From contig NC_135566.1 of assembly GCF_964340395.1 (NCBI RefSeq), positions 10,850,501 to 10,914,500 of the forward strand: 64,000 bases of DNA, written 5' to 3'. The stretch's first letter is position 1. Each line of letters starts with the position of its first letter. Both the position numbers and the translations under genes were made by a program. This DNA is from Glandiceps talaboti (Eukaryota; Hemichordata; Enteropneusta; Spengelidae). The notes beneath the pieces were generated by a model, which worked only from the letters and a program-made list of their open reading frames with translations, searched no databases and was not told where the DNA came from. Below are positions 48,101 to 61,000 of this stretch, piece by piece.

Positions 48101-49500
48101 TATCATAAATAGAAAGCTGGTGTTTTACTGGACTTCGATCAATTGTTCTGATGACCCAGTGAAGTATACCATATATATGACACCGGGAAAGCCAAAATCA
48201 AACAAACAGGGGTGTTGAGTTCAAATAATATACTCCAGAAAATATAGGTTATTAGATTACGGGTGTGAGTACGCGTGTTCAACTTCAATGATTTTTTTTT
48301 ATCGAGCTCAGAAAAGACACGGTAACAAGTTAAAGACTCACCGTATTGTTCGATGTACGACTTGATTAGGTTGCCTTGTCGAGGTACCGACCACAAATTG
48401 GTTTCCTAAGGTACCACTCCAGCGGGATTCAGTTAAACACAACATTTACCAATTGTAAGGGCTCCGTCGTCGACAATTTTTGTTTCAACGCGTTGAGGGT
48501 CCACAGACAGTGGGTTGGTGCACCGGGACCGTTGAATGGAAAGAAATGGTCATATGACGTATAGAGGCGTAGTATTTCTGTAGTATGCGACGCGACGCCT
48601 GTGATAGCTGTGTGTGTGTGTATGTAGAACTCGGCCTACTCATATGACGACACTCCCGTGAATGAAACCCCCACAATTGAGCGAACGTTAACGTTGAGCG
48701 CTACTGTAGTGAGGTTCTGGGCCTATTCATAATGTCTCTATTTATTGGGACTATAATACTCATCAGTATTATAAAGCCAACCGGTCGAAATCAGAACAAC
48801 CTTTAGATTAAGGGCAAGGCTAACTGCTTCGCCGTTGAGGGTGTCATTTCAGCAATTTATCAACCGTACAAATTAAATTCTCTCTATTATCAACATAATA
48901 TCAAATTATATTTGTTTTTTAAAAACATATTTTCAATTAAGTTAGGCATGCTATAATGTTTTTTCTACCACAAGTAATGTCTATTGTGAACGAAACAGTA
49001 ATTAAGGCCCTTTAATCCTACTATTGTAAGTAACCCACTCGTTATTTTCAGCATATTTTATTCCTTCATTCTTTGCAATGAACGGAGTATTGATCCCTGA
49101 CGTCAGCATGAATGGTACTCTATTTAGGGTACACAGTTAGTTACCATATTGGCCATGAACTCCAAGTGTACCCTTCGCTATAATGTCACAATGTGTAATG
49201 TAACATCATCTCGTGCTCCGTGTTCAATGAAAGTGTCGCTAGCGCTATGCCTTACTCGGTAATTGTTTCGAATAACCAAACTCCTCCCAAAACACCGAAA
49301 ACTGTCCCATTAAATTTATTTGAACACAAATTTCATGTCACTTATTTTTGGATGAAGTTCATAGAAAAAAATCATTTTAAGTGTAAATTTAAAAATTGTG
49401 TACACAGGTAACGACTACTATTAATCATTTTTTATAGTAATAGTAGCATTATCTGATAAAGTGTACATATTACAGTAATTGTGTACAAATATACAAAACG
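45176..49500. other. gene-free stretch
   Basis: No supported exon. A short GT run at 46340-46361. Near 46800-46870 a minus-strand sequence with a B-box-like GGTTTTGAACC may be another tRNA-derived fragment. Confidence 0.45.
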
Positions 49501-49504
49501 CTGA

Positions 49505-49850
49505 AATGGTTTGTGTAAAGTCTGTGATGGGTAATGGTAATGTTCGTACGTGTACGTGTACGTGTACGTGTACGTGTACGTGTACGTGTACGTGTACGTG
49601 TACAAAATACTAAAACGAGTTGTGTACAGGCTATGACGGGTAAATGGTAATGTTCGTACGTGTACGTGCACGTGTACGTGTACAAACACTAAAACGGGTT
49701 GTTTAAGGCCATGACGGGTAAATGGTAATGGTCATGCGTGTACGTGTACGTGTACGTGTACGTGTACGTGTACGTGTACGTGTACGTGTACGTGTACAAA
49801 CACTAAAGCGGGTTGTTTACAGGCTGTGATGGGTAAGGGTAATGTTCATA
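49505..49850. repeat. higher-order repeat with (GTACGT)n cores
   Basis: A flank of about 50 bp (CTAAAACGRGTTGTKTA, GGGTAAATGGTAATG) alternates with hexamer arrays CGTGTA at 49549-49602, 49655-49684 and 49736-49797. The array length varies between units. Confidence 0.9.
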
Positions 49851-49931
49851 TGTACTTTAACGAAAGCTGCATCAAACTCAACTACTGTGTGTACTGCATT
49901 GAGATACAAATCCTATATTTCAGCAATAGTA

Positions 49932-49942
49932 CCATCATCATC

Positions 49943-49994
<52 letters not shown>

Positions 49995-50023
49995 CCATCA
50001 TCATCACCATCGTCATCGTCATC

Positions 50024-50093
<70 letters not shown>

Positions 50094-50148
50094 CATCATC
50101 ATCATCATCACCACCACCACCACCACCACCCCCCACCACCACCACCAA

Positions 50149-50207
<59 letters not shown>

Positions 50208-50257
50208 CCACCACCACCACCACCACCACCACCATCACCATCATCATCATCACCACC

Positions 50258-50309
<52 letters not shown>

Positions 50310-50356
50310 CAATCACCACCATCACCACCACCACCACCACCACCACCACCACCACC

Positions 50357-50387
<31 letters not shown>

Positions 50388-50391
50388 CCAT
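49932..50391. repeat. (ATC)n/(ACC)n triplet array, about 460 bp
   Basis: Blocks of CATCAT and CACCAC alternate; open in several frames on both strands simply because of the repeat. Confidence 0.95.
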
Positions 50392-51349
50392 GAGCAGCAG
50401 CAGTAGCAGTAGCCGAAGCGTGCAACGTTAAACTAATATAAAGATATAAGTAAACAATTCAATCCAAGAGGAGTGAAACTGACTAACATGGGTTGATTAT
50501 CAGGTTGTTGTCATAGAGACTATAGTCCATAATATAAATGATAAGAGCAGCAAGCTGTTGCTTATGAATAAAAGCTTTTGGAATCAGGTTTGAATAATTC
50601 CATGCTTTAGGGAGATCGGCACTCGTTTTTTGTCATTTCAAAAATCATGTTTCTACTCTTTCGTAGCTCCATCATTGTAAAATTTTACACAAACTCCAAC
50701 AATTTTTATTGATAGAAAGATAAAAGAACGCAAACAATTTCAACAAAATAACAACTTGAAGGACATTAACAGCGAATGAAAGATGTGCGAACACATTCAT
50801 GGTGGTGGTGGTATTGAAAATAGATAAATATCCTTTATTGTGTATTCGAAATAATATTGCTTGAGCAAAACGTAATGAAATTTAAAAAAAATGTTAATAA
50901 ACTTTATTGAATTTCTTTTCTTTTTAAAAATAATTTTGATACGAATTGATACTAAAAAATTGCTAGGGATGATGATGCATGGATTAGTATATTCATTTGC
51001 TTGATTACACACCACTGGATGTTTTGTCAATGAATACTCATTTACAACGTACCAAAGTGTTGTCATGGTTTTAGGGTTTTAACTATTCATTTTGGTAACA
51101 TTTATTACTGCTGTTATTTCAGTAGTCTCTACGATCGCACAGGCTTTATACAGCACAGTAACATGAACACCGGGTCAAAATGAAAGCAAATGTTATGCAA
51201 AAATAGTTATAGATGTAGTTACAGCTACTGAGCATAACTAGTGGTTAGCTAGCTGTTCTGCTAATATATTGAAAACTTGAAGAAAACCGGCTTTTCTTTT
51301 TTAATATCAACACATTTAGCAAGACCGCTAAACATGCAAAAGTTCGACC

Positions 51350-51561
51350 AGTAGCTTGGCTCTACACTGTCGGTGAGAGGGAGAGACTATAGGGACATTG
51401 CACTGACCGGCAGAGCGAGTAGCTGGGCTCTATACTATCGGTGAGAGGTAGAGACTATACTGACTGGCAGAGCGAGTAGCTGGGCTCTACACTGTCGGTG
51501 AGAGGGAGAGACTACTATAGGGACATTACACTGACAGGCAGAGCGAGTAGCTGGGCTCTAC
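51350..51561. repeat. minisatellite, about 60-75-bp unit, three copies
   Basis: GCTCTAYACTRTCGGTGAGA, GGGAGAGACTA and GGCAGAGCGAGTAGCTGGGC recur three times with length variation in the middle. Confidence 0.9.
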
Positions 51562-53234
51562 TATAAAGACAAACAGTGCTCTGTCCTTGCTTCAAGGATG
51601 TATTGATTTACTGTCTGTGTGACAATATGGCCACTTACAACCAGTCCGTCACTTCCCACAATTACCACAATTACACTTTAACGGACTTCAATTCGATAGC
51701 TGTGTTTATTTATTTGCTTGCTTTCAGATTTAGGTAAAATGACACTGTACGTTGTGACTTTGTCAAAATAATTCCCAGACGAATTAATTCTGTGTGATCG
51801 ATTCATTTATAGTGTGACAAAAAGGTGCGTTCGGACTAGACAAAATAGCACTACAGAAATTAGTACAACACAGCATCATGTCAAATGCAAAATAGAGGTA
51901 CTGACAGACTCACAAAACGAGACAAGACAGTTCTAAGCAGTCAAACGTTACTAAGTCTTGATGGAACAGTAGAGCTTTGCATCCAGTTTCGAGGAACTAT
52001 AATCATTTTCCGAAAGGAATCATAAAAGTAAGCGTTGTAAAATTCAACGAGGCATTGGAAATATTTTACAAGATGAATAACATTTGGTAACATCACAGGT
52101 TGGTTACACTTGGAACATAAAGTTATAATGATGTTATTCTCACGACAGCCGAAACGCTATATCTTCTTTCACCCGCCTTTATGTATGTGCGAAGGTTCCA
52201 AACATACACGAAATAAAAACAACAACAAAAGCACAGTAAGCGGTATGCATGATTTGCAGGACATGAATAGTCACGGCCTTTCTTTTGACTTTCGACTGTC
52301 CTTCCTTGTACGGACTGAAATCGAATTTCGTACTTTCGAATAAGTATTTAAGGGAAGGAAGGAAAACCTCGAATTGTAATGTGACGTCATACAAATCACG
52401 CTGAGATATATGTACGTCTGATCGGAGTGGAATGAAAGAAAATTTTGGGACAAGTATTATATACATTATGGTAAAATTGCTTTATATATGTACACGCACA
52501 AAGCTAAATGTTGCCTGATTTGAAAAAAAAAAGTTATTTGTTTGTAAAAATGCAAGAATCCTGTATCATTATTAAGTTTTCTTCTTCTTTTTGCTGTGTT
52601 GAGCATACTGTTCACAGTTTAATTTACTATTTTTATATTGTGTTTGCTACAAATAGGTACATGTGAATGCAGACCTACCGTACCTAACATATAAAATATA
52701 TAGAGTAACTAAATATGAAAAAAAATCTTGACTTTTCAAGGGTTTGCAGAATATTGTAGGGAAGGGTACTAGGTGAAATTAACCGTGAGGGTGGATCGAT
52801 GACCATGGAGAATGTAAATGTCATCGCAAACTTGTGTAGACATGCATGCGATATTTTTTACAAAAATGGGAGTTGCTCGCTCTGCGTCACGTTTTCTTCG
52901 CATCATAGATTACAGAACTATTTACGTTATATTCGCGTGGTTGTATTTTTTTTTGCCATTTGTCGAATTGTTTCATAGCGCATGCATCGTTTGAACGCTA
53001 CTCTGATTTGTCAAGGTGTCCACAATCGCGACATATTCGTTCACGAAAAATTCCCGAATCTTTCCGAGATACTCCGAGGCATTCATATCATGGGCGAACT
53101 CTTTTCAAAAGGTCGAAGACCGACACCTCTTTTTTTGAGGCGACGAATTGACGTGACAAAAGCTTGCCCTAGATCAGTAAGAAAATAGGACACCATAGGT
53201 GTACCATATCTAATATTCAAGTTGTTAATCATAA
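51562..53234. other. gene-free stretch
   Basis: No exon or element recognised. Confidence 0.4.
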
Positions 53235-53830
<596 letters not shown>

Positions 53831-54112
53831 CCCTGGACACAATTTTTATAAAATGCCCTGCGCAAGAACTGTAGCAACGTTGAATGGAATTTGGCTAAAC
53901 AGTTTTGCATTACTGTAGGAAGGACTTATCACTCAAGCCGCTGTTGCATTACATGCAAACATAAAGAAGAATATGTAAACATGCCTCAGATTAGCTTCGC
54001 ACTATATTCTGATCAGGCCGCCATTCGCAATGCAGTGATAATAAACAAATCTCTGAGCCATAGAACTAGGCATGGCAAGCTATCCAGGAGAAGTATGCTG
54101 AATTTGCGTGCG

Positions 54113-54272
54113 CATTTCATCTGCACATAACGAAAATTGTTTAAAAAGTAGTCAATTGTAATTTTTGACTAACTAATCAAAAGTTAACATCACAAAAATT
54201 GTGCAAGTGCAGTATGAGGTTGAACGATTGCAATTTGACAATTGCCGATTTTCGTTATGTGCAGATGAAATG
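54113..54272. mobile_element. small hairpin element with perfect 25-bp inverted termini
   Basis: Left arm 54113-54137 and right arm 54248-54272 are exact reverse complements (core TCTGCACATAACGAAAAT). Size 160 bp, non-coding; looks like a MITE or foldback fragment. Confidence 0.85.
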
Positions 54273-54480
54273 TAGAATAAATAACGACAAACTTAGTTGG
54301 GGGGGGGGGTCAATTTATGTCATACGAAAGGGATGGGTTGGATATTAAAACTGTTTTTGTTTACCTTAAGATTTTAATATTTGTGCCGTTCCGAAAATTT
54401 GAACAATAATTACATCTTTCATTTGGACTCCCTAAGTTAGCAAAAGTAAATACATGATTGTTAATATATAAAACATACAT

Positions 54481-54485
<5 letters not shown>

Positions 54486-54521
<36 letters not shown>
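54486..54521. repeat. (GT)n microsatellite
   Basis: About 17 GT units. Confidence 0.95.
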
Positions 54522-55104
54522 ATTATATATACATTGGCTAGATAGCTAGAGACTGACAGATAGACAAGACTACACAAGCTGTACCCCTTTAGAAGAAAAT
54601 AAAAGGACGTTGGTACAGATTTGCACTACAAGAAATGGTGTCTTACATTTCTTATAATGTGACAAATGTCTGTTACATATTTCAACAAGTTAACTTTTAT
54701 CGACGTATGTCACACGAATCACAAGCACGAAAATTATCGTTATTATCCACCTCACAAGGTTATACTCACCAAGAGTTACATAGAATAATATTTTACCTGA
54801 TGACTTGAAAAAACAATGGAATATATACTAGTAAATAAATCCTTCGCAAACATGAGGCCATATGTTCCATGGATCTATTGTGTACTTTGTACAGTTTGTG
54901 GTATGAAAATAAACTGCTGAATATCAATGACACGCAAACTACAATTAGAGACTAGAAATAGCTGCATAGTTTCAGTATTTCAATATTTTCATTAATATCG
55001 TCAACGTCTACAATAATAAACATTTCCCGCCAAAAATCATCAGAAAAATTGTATTTCTGTAACTTTTTTTAAAATCACATTTCAAATATCTTATAGACTG
55101 ACTT

Positions 55105-55240
55105 TGGACATTCTCGCAAACCAGATAAGAGCTGTTATTTCTATCTTCCGTGACACTGCCTCTGGACGGCGCGTTTTGGAGGGTGCCGTAAAAGAGGCTG
55201 TGGTTTGCGACGATGATTTTGGAGCGCTAATCGTCGACAT
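55105..55240 (+). repeat. dispersed repeat, copy 2 (shared with 960-1080)
   Basis: Carries CATTCTCGCAAACCAGATAA, GAGCTGTTATTTCT and GGTGCCGTAAAAGAGGCTGT in the order seen at 960-1080. Confidence 0.6.
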
Positions 55241-56029
55241 TTTCTGATTAATGTAAATAGCGCCATTTGAAAAATATAATTGTCGGTTTTGTGGTCATGG
55301 AGGTTTAACAGTTTTACTGGGTTTTTTCCTTGTTTTATCTATTCTCACGATCAACTGATCACACTTGAGGTAATTATAACGTTAAACCAAAAGTGAAGAG
55401 CAAACGGATATCAAATAACAACCATTTCAATTACATATTGTCAGTACATTGACTACACCCACTTTGTTTTGTATTGTCCCGTTGATGCAAGTCTGTCAGA
55501 GTTCCCATGGCACACAGTCACACTGTCGCAAGATATTTGAAGTTTCAAGTATATTGACCTTGTGGGTCATTATCGGTTTACGTGGCGATGTGAACAAATA
55601 TTATTTACAGAACCTCTTGTGTAGTTGAATCGAGCCAAGGAGATTAGTCTCAACAAATACCAACAACGTTACACGAATCAAAGCATATCATATTCGGGGC
55701 CACGCGTAAGTTTGTTATTTTATTTTTTTTAAACACATTCAAAACTGATCCCTACACTCCCACCCTACTCCTCCTAATAGTTTGTTGTGTCTTGGAGATC
55801 TGAAAGACCAACTTTCAAATGACTCGAATGGTGCGTATAATATCAATAGTTTTTATATTTTGAAATTTTATCATGATAGGGTTGCTTCTACTGCCTGTTT
55901 GGAACTTCCCACACTTTTTGAGTATAGGCGACTGGAAATTACAATACGTGAATGAATATATCGTTCAATGTAAAATGATGTCATCGTTGAAGACTACTAC
56001 TCTCCAACGTTTCAACTTCGAAAGTTTAT

Positions 56030-56730
56030 ACAAATATGGCCGCCATTCGGTCATTATTGCGGTCATGAAATAAAGTGATGTAAATGACTACGGTATCTGA
56101 CAGTTGTAACAGGTTTGAAACTGGTCCATGCACGTCACTGATAGACACGAACAATTTGACGAGTTTAGATCATTTGACCTTGAACACAGAGTGCAAGGTC
56201 AAAGTCTCATTAGAAAGCTCCTCATGGATAACCTAGACGTCGATATTCAAATAATGTTGCTGTCTATTTAGCTTCCAAAGTTAGTCGGGGAAAACATAAT
56301 ATTTGTTATAATAAATGATGCCACCATTCGGACATTTTCACAAAGGTTGAGAATCAAAGTGATATGCAGACTATATTATCTACCATTTATACCAGGTCTG
56401 TTTGAAATCGGTCCATGCATGTCAGATGTGTACATACAAACTTTGAACATTTTGGCTATTTAACCTTGAAAATAGAGGTCAGGGTCTCACAAGAAAGTTC
56501 ATCATGGGTAACAGGTGTAGAAACTCAAATAATTTCTCTATCTCTTATGTTTCCATAGTGGGCAAAATGTGAATTTGTATGACAAATATGGCCATAATTC
56601 GGTCATTTTCATGTAGGTTGGGAATCAAAGTGACGTGCATATGTGGACCATAGTATCAGACATTTGTGCCAGGTTTGGTTGAAATGGGTTCATGCATTTC
56701 AGAGAATACAGGTGGACATGGATGCACACA
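56030..56730 (+). repeat. diverged tandem repeat, about 275-bp unit, three copies
   Basis: CCATTCGGTCATT or variants start units near 56040, 56325 and 56594; each is followed by AATCAAAGTGAYRTGCA-like sequence and GGTCCATGCAYGTCA or a variant. Confidence 0.75.
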
Positions 56731-56762
56731 AGCTTGTGTGACATTGTGTGGTCGTCCCTATG
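56731..56762. mobile_element. solo terminus of the MITE-like family
   Basis: AGCTTGTGTGACATTGTGTG followed by GTCGTCCCTAT matches the right terminal inverted repeat of the elements at 44745-45175 and 61150-61625. Confidence 0.5.
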
Positions 56763-56939
56763 GTTGGCGTGTTGTTTTCCCCAGCAAGTACTGTATCAAC
56801 TCATCTTTTGGGCACATTCTATTTTTAAAATGGAAAACGCAAAGATCATGTTGAAGAAACCGTAAATTCTTGTAATGATATAAGAGCACAATATCCATTT
56901 GTTTGTGTGGCATTATGAATGCCTTATGATGTATGATGT

Positions 56940-57265
56940 CATGATGGTCGACTGGTTAGAATGGCTTGGAATCTGCAAGTTTCAGTTTGTTTCTGAATGG
57001 CTGAAAGCCTTGAGTAAGATATGAACCATGCTTGTGCCTCAATCAGTCAACCCAGCCGTACAATTGGGAACCTGGTGGGATAGAGGTTGCAATGTGAATG
57101 CTTTAATCATTATGCACTAATATAGGCTGCAATGGATTTTATGCTCCCCAGGGAGTATAAAGGGCCATTGTGCTGCTATAGATGTGTGCCATGGGTACTT
57201 ATTGTAAAGAACTTTGAGCACATTGTGGAGAAGCTCTATATAAAAAAGGAACATTATTCTATCAA
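56940..57265 (+). mobile_element. tRNA-derived SINE with Deu-like central domain
   Basis: The head has an A-box-like TGGTTAGAATGG. The centre reads CTCAATCAGTCAACCCAGCC, GGGAACCTGGTGGGATAGAG, GTGAATGCTTTAA, as in Deu-type SINEs. The tail TTGTAAAGAACTTTGAGCAC then GGAGAAGCTCTATATAAAAA matches the AAAGCGCTTTGAG...GCGCTATATAAA tails of these elements. Confidence 0.65.
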
Positions 57266-57967
57266 CAGACAAATCTTTCAATTATTATTTATTTTTGTAA
57301 GTTTAGTCTGTTTGGAGGCAGAGACCATATAAAATACATGATGCAAATCATTCAAAACTATTTTTGTTGATGAAAATTCCCACACTACCAAACGAATATG
57401 AACATTACCATTCTTCTAGAACCACTGTCTATGTTTCTAGGTAAAAATAATCACAGCCCCTACCCTTTTTATCATCAAAAACGTTCAAGCCCCCAGACCC
57501 TCAACAATTCAAACACATTTGCTTCAAATAAAAATAGTAGAAACGATCAAGCGTTTATGAGAAATTTTATATGACATCATTCACAATGTCAAGACACATA
57601 TCTCCTTCAAGACACATATCTCCTTACATAGGGAAGGTGGCTGCCAAGCTAATGTTTCCTTGAATGTTGATAATCGGGTCTCAATATTGTTGTCTTTGAA
57701 TCGTCATAAACCTGCACTCGCTGTCACTGTGGTATTATTTTTTTTGATCAGACAACCAACAATATGTTCACTGAAAATTTTAATACCGATAATTGGACTC
57801 AAAAATCAATTTGAATGAATATATTGCAAATTGCACCACACTATGATTATTGCTACACAAATATCTTTACCTATAAGGAGATTCAATAATAGGTATAGGA
57901 TAGTGCAATTATTGAAGTCATTTTATTTAACAAAAGTTTCAAAAAAACGTTCCAGTTCTCGTGCAGC

Positions 57968-57973
57968 TTTATT
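57968..57973 (-). other. polyadenylation signal AATAAA of GNB1L
   Basis: AATAAA on the minus strand 43 nt after the GNB1L stop; a second copy lies at 57927-57922. Either would give a very short 3' UTR. Confidence 0.6.
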
Positions 57974-58015
57974 TCCAAACCATACATCATACATCATCTG
58001 AATGGCTAGTTTACG

Positions 58016-61000
58016 TTAGTTATAGAGTGACCATAGACTAATGTGTTTGTCCTTTGAACCAGCTGCAAGTAGTGGGTTGGTGACATCACTTCCTGTTGAA
58101 AATGCCAAGCAATGGACACTCTCTCTATGATAAGCTAATACTGCCAATGGTTTCAACTTCTTAAATCCAAACACTCGGATCCTAGAAATAAGAAAACAGA
58201 TGTTTCATGCTTACCATTGATTTGATATATGCTTGAAAATCAGATCGGTTCATAGGTAATCCCCCCTGAAGCAGAGGTAGCACAGGATTAGGTTGAGAGG
58301 AGTAACTAATGTCTAATCTACATTCAGAAGCTCGTGGAAAAACCGACTATATCTCAGTGCAAAATGTTACAAAATGTGATTAATGTGTCCTCTACCTTGG
58401 CATAATCTTTGCCATCTTCTGACAGCAAGGGGGCAGGCTTCAATTTACATTCTTTTCAAGGAGTGTAAAGGGATGAAGCAACTCATTGACAAATTAAGAT
58501 AGCTCTGCATATAGCAATTAATTTCATATCATTCATAATTGCATCAATACCAAATATATCACCAAAGATAACAGAGCTAATTCAGGATCAAGAAGGATCA
58601 AGAAGAGGGTATTGTTTTTGCTAAGGTTGGGGGAACCCTGGTATCAGAGAAGAGAGAATATGCTAAAACTCGCATAGTATCTCACACATCAATATACCAT
58701 GATAATGTTGGTAGGGAACCCTCAAATGACTAAGGAATGCAGGTACAATTTCCCTACTCACTGCCCTTAATAAAAAATATTGGAATTTACCTGGTGGACA
58801 CATAGTACCTACCTGGAATCCCAGCCAGCTGCTGCCAGAAATTTATCGTCATCTCTGATTTTGATGTCAGAAATTCCAGCATTGGTTATCTTTGCTTCAT
58901 GTTGTAACTGAAAGCCATCCTGCAACACAAACAATGCTAACTAAAGACACTGAAGACAGGCATAAACATGATAAATACCGTAGAGGCAATTTGTACATGA
59001 AACATCATTGGCCTGTGTTACAGATTTGGAATCTAGTTAGTTTCTTCTTCCAGGTTGGGGGTAGGGAAACAGGTTGGTGAATTTTGTTTATCAGTTTAAC
59101 AATAAGCCTCTGACAGCCCTTCCAAATGTACAAATAGTTGAATGATGGAAAGAAATCATATCGTATCACTATAGTATGACTTTTTAAGTACATTGTAAAG
59201 ACAAGGGTTAAGTTTTGCCATTAGTTAGTTATGATTGATCAAGTTCAGTATGAGACTCAGAAGAAAACTGTAAACTTCAATTTCAGTCATTTTAAACCAA
59301 GCTATGTCATCAGAATAGGCAATATTGTCATTTGAAATAATCACATCATAAATATCCACTCTGTACTTACAGTTTCATCTAACTTCCAGCTTATGATTTT
59401 CTCATCAGCTGATCCTGATACTCCCCTCCTTTGAAGAATGGAATAATCCAAACCCATAACTGTACATGAAACATGAAGTCATAACATATCATATTACATA
59501 AAGTTGATGAAAACTTTATGAATGTTCTAACAATAACACAATAGAGCAAATTTGATATTGATATTTCTAAATTTTGAATTTCAAACATGCTAAAAAGAAA
59601 CAGGAAAAAATTGTCCTGAACAAGCTTTGTACACCTCGTAAAAATACTGAGAGCTAGTGGAACCCTGATTACTATCTGACTTTTCCATGCTACCTGTTAA
59701 CGTTGATACATGCAAATGGGTAAAAGTGAAGTGGAAAATCACTTAATTTTTAATAAATGAGCTTTTTACATTTTGCTCCTAATCTCAGATTACCTGGTTC
59801 ATTATGAACCTTGACCTTGCAGATGACCTTTGACTCTGAAACATCCCACAATGCAACACTTCCATCTTCATATCCAGCAAGGAGACGTTCTCTGCCACTG
59901 TGAGACAAGAACAGTTTCATCTTCATCACCATGCCTACATGAAAAGGAATATCGTTCACTGAAGTTAAAGATTGAAGTGGATTTGATTCACTAAAAGATA
60001 AAGTAAAATCTAAAAGGTAACCATTTACTGAAGGTATAAATCCTGATAGATTAATCCTAACATCTATTTTGAACCAAAATAGCAAAACTAAGTCTTGAAG
60101 ACAGTACCATATGACAAAAGAAATGACTACCCTGGTTGATTTGATGGATATACTAATCAAATTTTTTGTATTTCATTCTGACAATGTATATTTGACCAAT
60201 GACAATATAGAAAGGGTCACTCATTCACCAAGATTCACCTAGCACAAGATCAGGCAGTCTGCAACTTACCCAATCCTCTGGCGCCCTCTGGTGGTACTAT
60301 TGTTGTAATCTTTTCTGATGTGTTGACATTGTAGATTTCAACAACAGAGGGCTCCCTTCCAGCTACAGCTAGTAACTGTCTATCTGTAGGAACAATACGA
60401 CATATATATTAAAATGGGTGAAAACTGTGAACTCATAATGATCCCATACCAGAAATAATGCTTATCTATATATACAATTGAAACAACTGTCACTTGAGGG
60501 TATTCTTTTTCATCATTTCAGGAATCAGAATTTTACTATTCATAGTGTGTACATAGTGTTTATATATTTATTTCTGTCATGCTTTTCTGATTAGAAAACC
60601 GCATGAGTTCTATCACCAGCCAGGCATGTTTCACCTGTTTTAGTTAACAGGCTTTCTAAATTGGTTGTGTTAGCTTGCCAGGGACTGTGGTGTTGACGTG
60701 AATATAGATTTCATACACTTGTGTCTATGATGTTCACTTCTTGCAACCTACTGTTCAAGCCCCATCCAAGCTAGCAGATTTTAAATTAGTTTTGGTTACC
60801 CAGACTCCTCTGACTTCCGTTGGCCCCCAGAGAGTCTTGGAGAATGCTGAGTAGGTGATTGGAACAAGATGGCTGCTTGGAGAGTCTGACAAATGACCCG
60901 TAGCCCATGACGATACAAATAGTCTGGTACCAGCAGTAACTGGGTAACAGAGACTAACGTTAAGTTGGCCAAAAAATGTTGTCAAGAAGAGGCTAACAAT

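Noticed and set aside
49842-50431. ORFs of up to 201 codons rich in Ile, Ser, Pro, His or Asp
   Set aside because: A triplet array stays open in several frames on both strands; no non-repeat coding sequence.
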